DNA from: an uncultured Mycoplasmatota bacterium
GTDB lineage: Bacteria; Bacillota_I; Bacilli_A; RF39; UBA660
Reading direction: 5' to 3'
Length of the DNA stretch: 64,000 bases
NCBI GenBank assembly: GCA_900556025.1
Contig: USNG01000001.1
Coordinates: forward strand, 14,627-78,626
Shown here: one piece after another, positions 62,309 through 64,000 of the stretch
How positions within the stretch are numbered: position 1 is the stretch's first letter
How the letters are laid out: each line of letters opens with the position of its first letter
The notes under the pieces: model-generated
What the model was told of the DNA's origin: nothing
Database searches by the model: none
Seen by the model: only the letters and a program-made list of their open reading frames with translations
Program-made: the position numbers and the translations under genes

Positions 62309-64000
62309 AATGTTTTAATCTATAACAATTAGGGCAGCCAGAGCCTGATGTTCTATGATTAATTTTTGTCTGCCATTCATATCCACATTTTGAACAAATC
62401 CACCATACTTTTTTTGAACTGCCCTTAGTAACATTGTTTGGATCTAGTTCATTTTTTTCATAATTCCATTCTTTTGCTATATTTGGATGACTTTCAAATA
62501 GAGATTGTTTGTTTTTTGTAATATTATTTCTATATGTTTCTTTTTGTTTTTCAACACTACATTTGGGGCACATTTTTTTATCAATAGTTCTATTACTAAT
62601 TTTTGTTTGCCATTCATATCCACACTTATGACACTTCCACCAAATCTTTTTGGAGCAACTATAAATAGTATCTTCCGGATTAATTTTATTTTTTTTATAA
62701 TTCCAATCTAAAATAAGATTTGGTTGTGTTGATTTAAAATCATTATATCCTACTAATAATTTTTTATTAGAACAATAAGGACATTTGCTACCATTTATCA
62801 CATTTGTTATAGGATATTCATAAGAATGATTTTCTTTACATTTCCACCATACTTTTTTTTGACTATTTGATGAATAATGTGATGGTAATATATCATTTTT
62901 TTCATAATCCCAAAATTTTAATAACTCTGGATATTTTTCTTCAAATGATCCTTGTTTATTGATATACTTTTGCGTACTAGAGTAAGACAGTTTTTGTTTT
63001 CCACATTTTGGACAACCATTACCATTCACTCTTGAATTAATTGCTGCTTGCCATTCATATTTACATTTAGAACAAATCCACCATACTTTTTTTGCTGTAC
63101 CAATTCCGACTTCATTTGGATTAATTTTATTTTTACTATAATTCCACTCTTTTGCCAAAAAAGGATTTAAAGTTTTTAAATCATTATATCCTGCTTTTAT
63201 TATATGATTAGAACAGTATGGACAGCCATTATTTCCTGCACTTCTACTTGCAATCGTAGCTTCCCATTCATGTCCTTTTGAACATAACCACCATACTTTT
63301 CTACCAGAAGTAGCCATAACATATTCTGGTTTCAACTTTCCATTTTTTTTATAATTCCATTCATTACTTAAATCTGGAAACATCTTCAACAACGATTTTT
63401 CTTTTTCAATAAAATTTATTAAATCATTAATATTATTTCTATCTTTATCAACATCAACATCAATTTTGATGTTGTATATATTGTAAATTAATTCTTTTAT
63501 TACAGTGTTAAGAGAACCATTTTTATCATTATTACGGCATAGGCATATACTTGATGAATTTAAAATCTTACAATTTTTTTCCCTAATTCTGTATAAAACA
63601 ATATTATTATCATTACAGATTTTATCTTTTTCTAAATCTCGTTTAATATCCCTATGATAATAGCCACCATCATATTCAATTCCTATATTTTTTTTAGGAA
63701 TGTAAATATCTAATTCCTTTCCTAGAAGAATTTTAGAACGATAATTTTCGATAATAGTGTCATCTATTTTTTTTAAATAATAATAAACCGCTTTTTCTGA
63801 AAATGATATACCCAATTCAGAACTACAATTTGGACAAATTGTATCAATTCTTGTTGCTCGAGGTGGAACTCCATACCATTCATGATCGCATTTCGGGCAT
63901 TTCCACCATATTTTTTTATTATAACCTACTGATATAGTTTTAGGATTTATTTTATTTTTTTGATAATTCCAGTAAGGCATTAAATGTTTATTTAGAGTTT
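62292..64000 (-). CDS. Zinc-ribbon repeat protein with embedded PD-(D/E)XK-type nuclease (partial)
   Basis: At least 568 residues; open to the window edge, and the codons before the first ATG (63980) continue the repeat (TLNKHLMPYWNYQKN), so the start is outside. Six repeats of about 65 residues share L-x(3)-P-x-L-x(2)-[EF]WNY-x-KN, KK[VI]WWxC, a CxxC or CxxxH pair, EW, and CPxC, like the DUF4379 zinc-ribbon family. Between repeats 1 and 2 lies a Vsr/DUF559-like nuclease: FSEKAVYYYL, GKELDIYIPKKNIGIEYDGGYYH, then YRIREKNC. Such proteins are common on mobile islands; role unknown. Minus strand, convergent with mobC. Confidence 0.8.
   Translation of the reverse strand, partial: TLNKHLMPYWNYQKNKINPKTISVGYNKKIWWKCPKCDHEWYGVPPRATRIDTICPNCSSELGISFSEKAVYYYLKKIDDTIIENYRSKILLGKELDIYIPKKNIGIEYDGGYYHRDIKRDLEKDKICNDNNIVLYRIREKNCKILNSSSICLCRNNDKNGSLNTVIKELIYNIYNIKIDVDVDKDRNNINDLINFIEKEKSLLKMFPDLSNEWNYKKNGKLKPEYVMATSGRKVWWLCSKGHEWEATIASRSAGNNGCPYCSNHIIKAGYNDLKTLNPFLAKEWNYSKNKINPNEVGIGTAKKVWWICSKCKYEWQAAINSRVNGNGCPKCGKQKLSYSSTQKYINKQGSFEEKYPELLKFWDYEKNDILPSHYSSNSQKKVWWKCKENHSYEYPITNVINGSKCPYCSNKKLLVGYNDFKSTQPNLILDWNYKKNKINPEDTIYSCSKKIWWKCHKCGYEWQTKISNRTIDKKMCPKCSVEKQKETYRNNITKNKQSLFESHPNIAKEWNYEKNELDPNNVTKGSSKKVWWICSKCGYEWQTKINHRTSGSGCPNCYRLKHSKKDG

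Overview
This window is the replication-origin end of the chromosome of a very AT-rich, low-GC Gram-positive bacterium. The layout yidC-rnpA-rpmH / origin / dnaA-dnaN-recF-gyrB-gyrA, followed by tadA-dnaX-ebfC-recR-bofA-holB-yaaT, mfd-spoVT, yabG-veg-spoVG, yabP-yabQ-divIC and tilS-ftsH, is the Bacillus-type origin order. Endospore-associated genes (bofA, spoVT, yabG, spoVG, yabP, yabQ) point to a spore-forming or recently spore-forming member of the Bacilli/Erysipelotrichia side of the Bacillota, probably an uncultured host-associated lineage. TGA is used as a stop and Trp is TGG, so the code is standard. The species cannot be named from sequence alone.

Region by region. 1-2060 (minus strand): a partial yidC, rnpA, a short rpmH, and an unrecognised gene facing dnaA. 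2060-2380 is the upstream half of oriC, with repeated DnaA-box-like 9-mers; a smaller set lies between dnaA and dnaN. 2381-11280 (plus strand): dnaA, dnaN, a ComK-family gene preceded by three tandem Spo0A boxes, recF, gyrB, gyrA. 11281-12340 has no genes. It holds nine ParB centromere sites (parS), eight of them followed 1-3 bp downstream by a DnaA-box-like 9-mer in constant orientation, plus two Noc-type sites (TATTTCCCGGGAAATA). 12378-25322: SRP RNA, then DNA replication and repair, RNA modification and sporulation genes.

25404-29169 holds two adjacent seven-helix hybrid histidine kinases whose defects are complementary: one keeps the phospho-accepting His but has a broken ATP lid, the other keeps the ATP site but has Tyr in place of His. 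29228-38357: sporulation (yabG, veg, spoVG, yabP, yabQ), division (divIC) and core genes (tilS, ftsH, tsaB-rimI-tsaD). 38396-46157: a mostly minus-strand group (degenerate glycosyltransferase, deoxycytidylate deaminase, HExxH membrane protein, RNB-domain protein) with a P-type Ca2+ ATPase between. 46247-53512 is a cell-envelope block: coiled-coil membrane protein, Cys-rich pilin-like protein, anchored CPHC thioredoxin, LysM protein and several unknown membrane proteins.

53624-61714: tRNA-Cys, a lipoprotein, a roughly 450-nt candidate non-coding transcript, CDF transporter, LtaS-like enzyme, DNA glycosylase, upp, PAP2 phosphatase, patatin and tRNA-Gly. 61780-64000 looks accessory: oriT-like inverted repeats, a MobC-like protein, and a protein built of zinc-ribbon repeats around a PD-(D/E)XK-type nuclease that runs off the window.

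The most unusual material sits at the origin. Origin firing (DnaA boxes), segregation (parS), nucleoid occlusion (Noc sites) and the sporulation/competence decision (Spo0A boxes and a ComK-family gene) are physically interleaved within about 10 kb.
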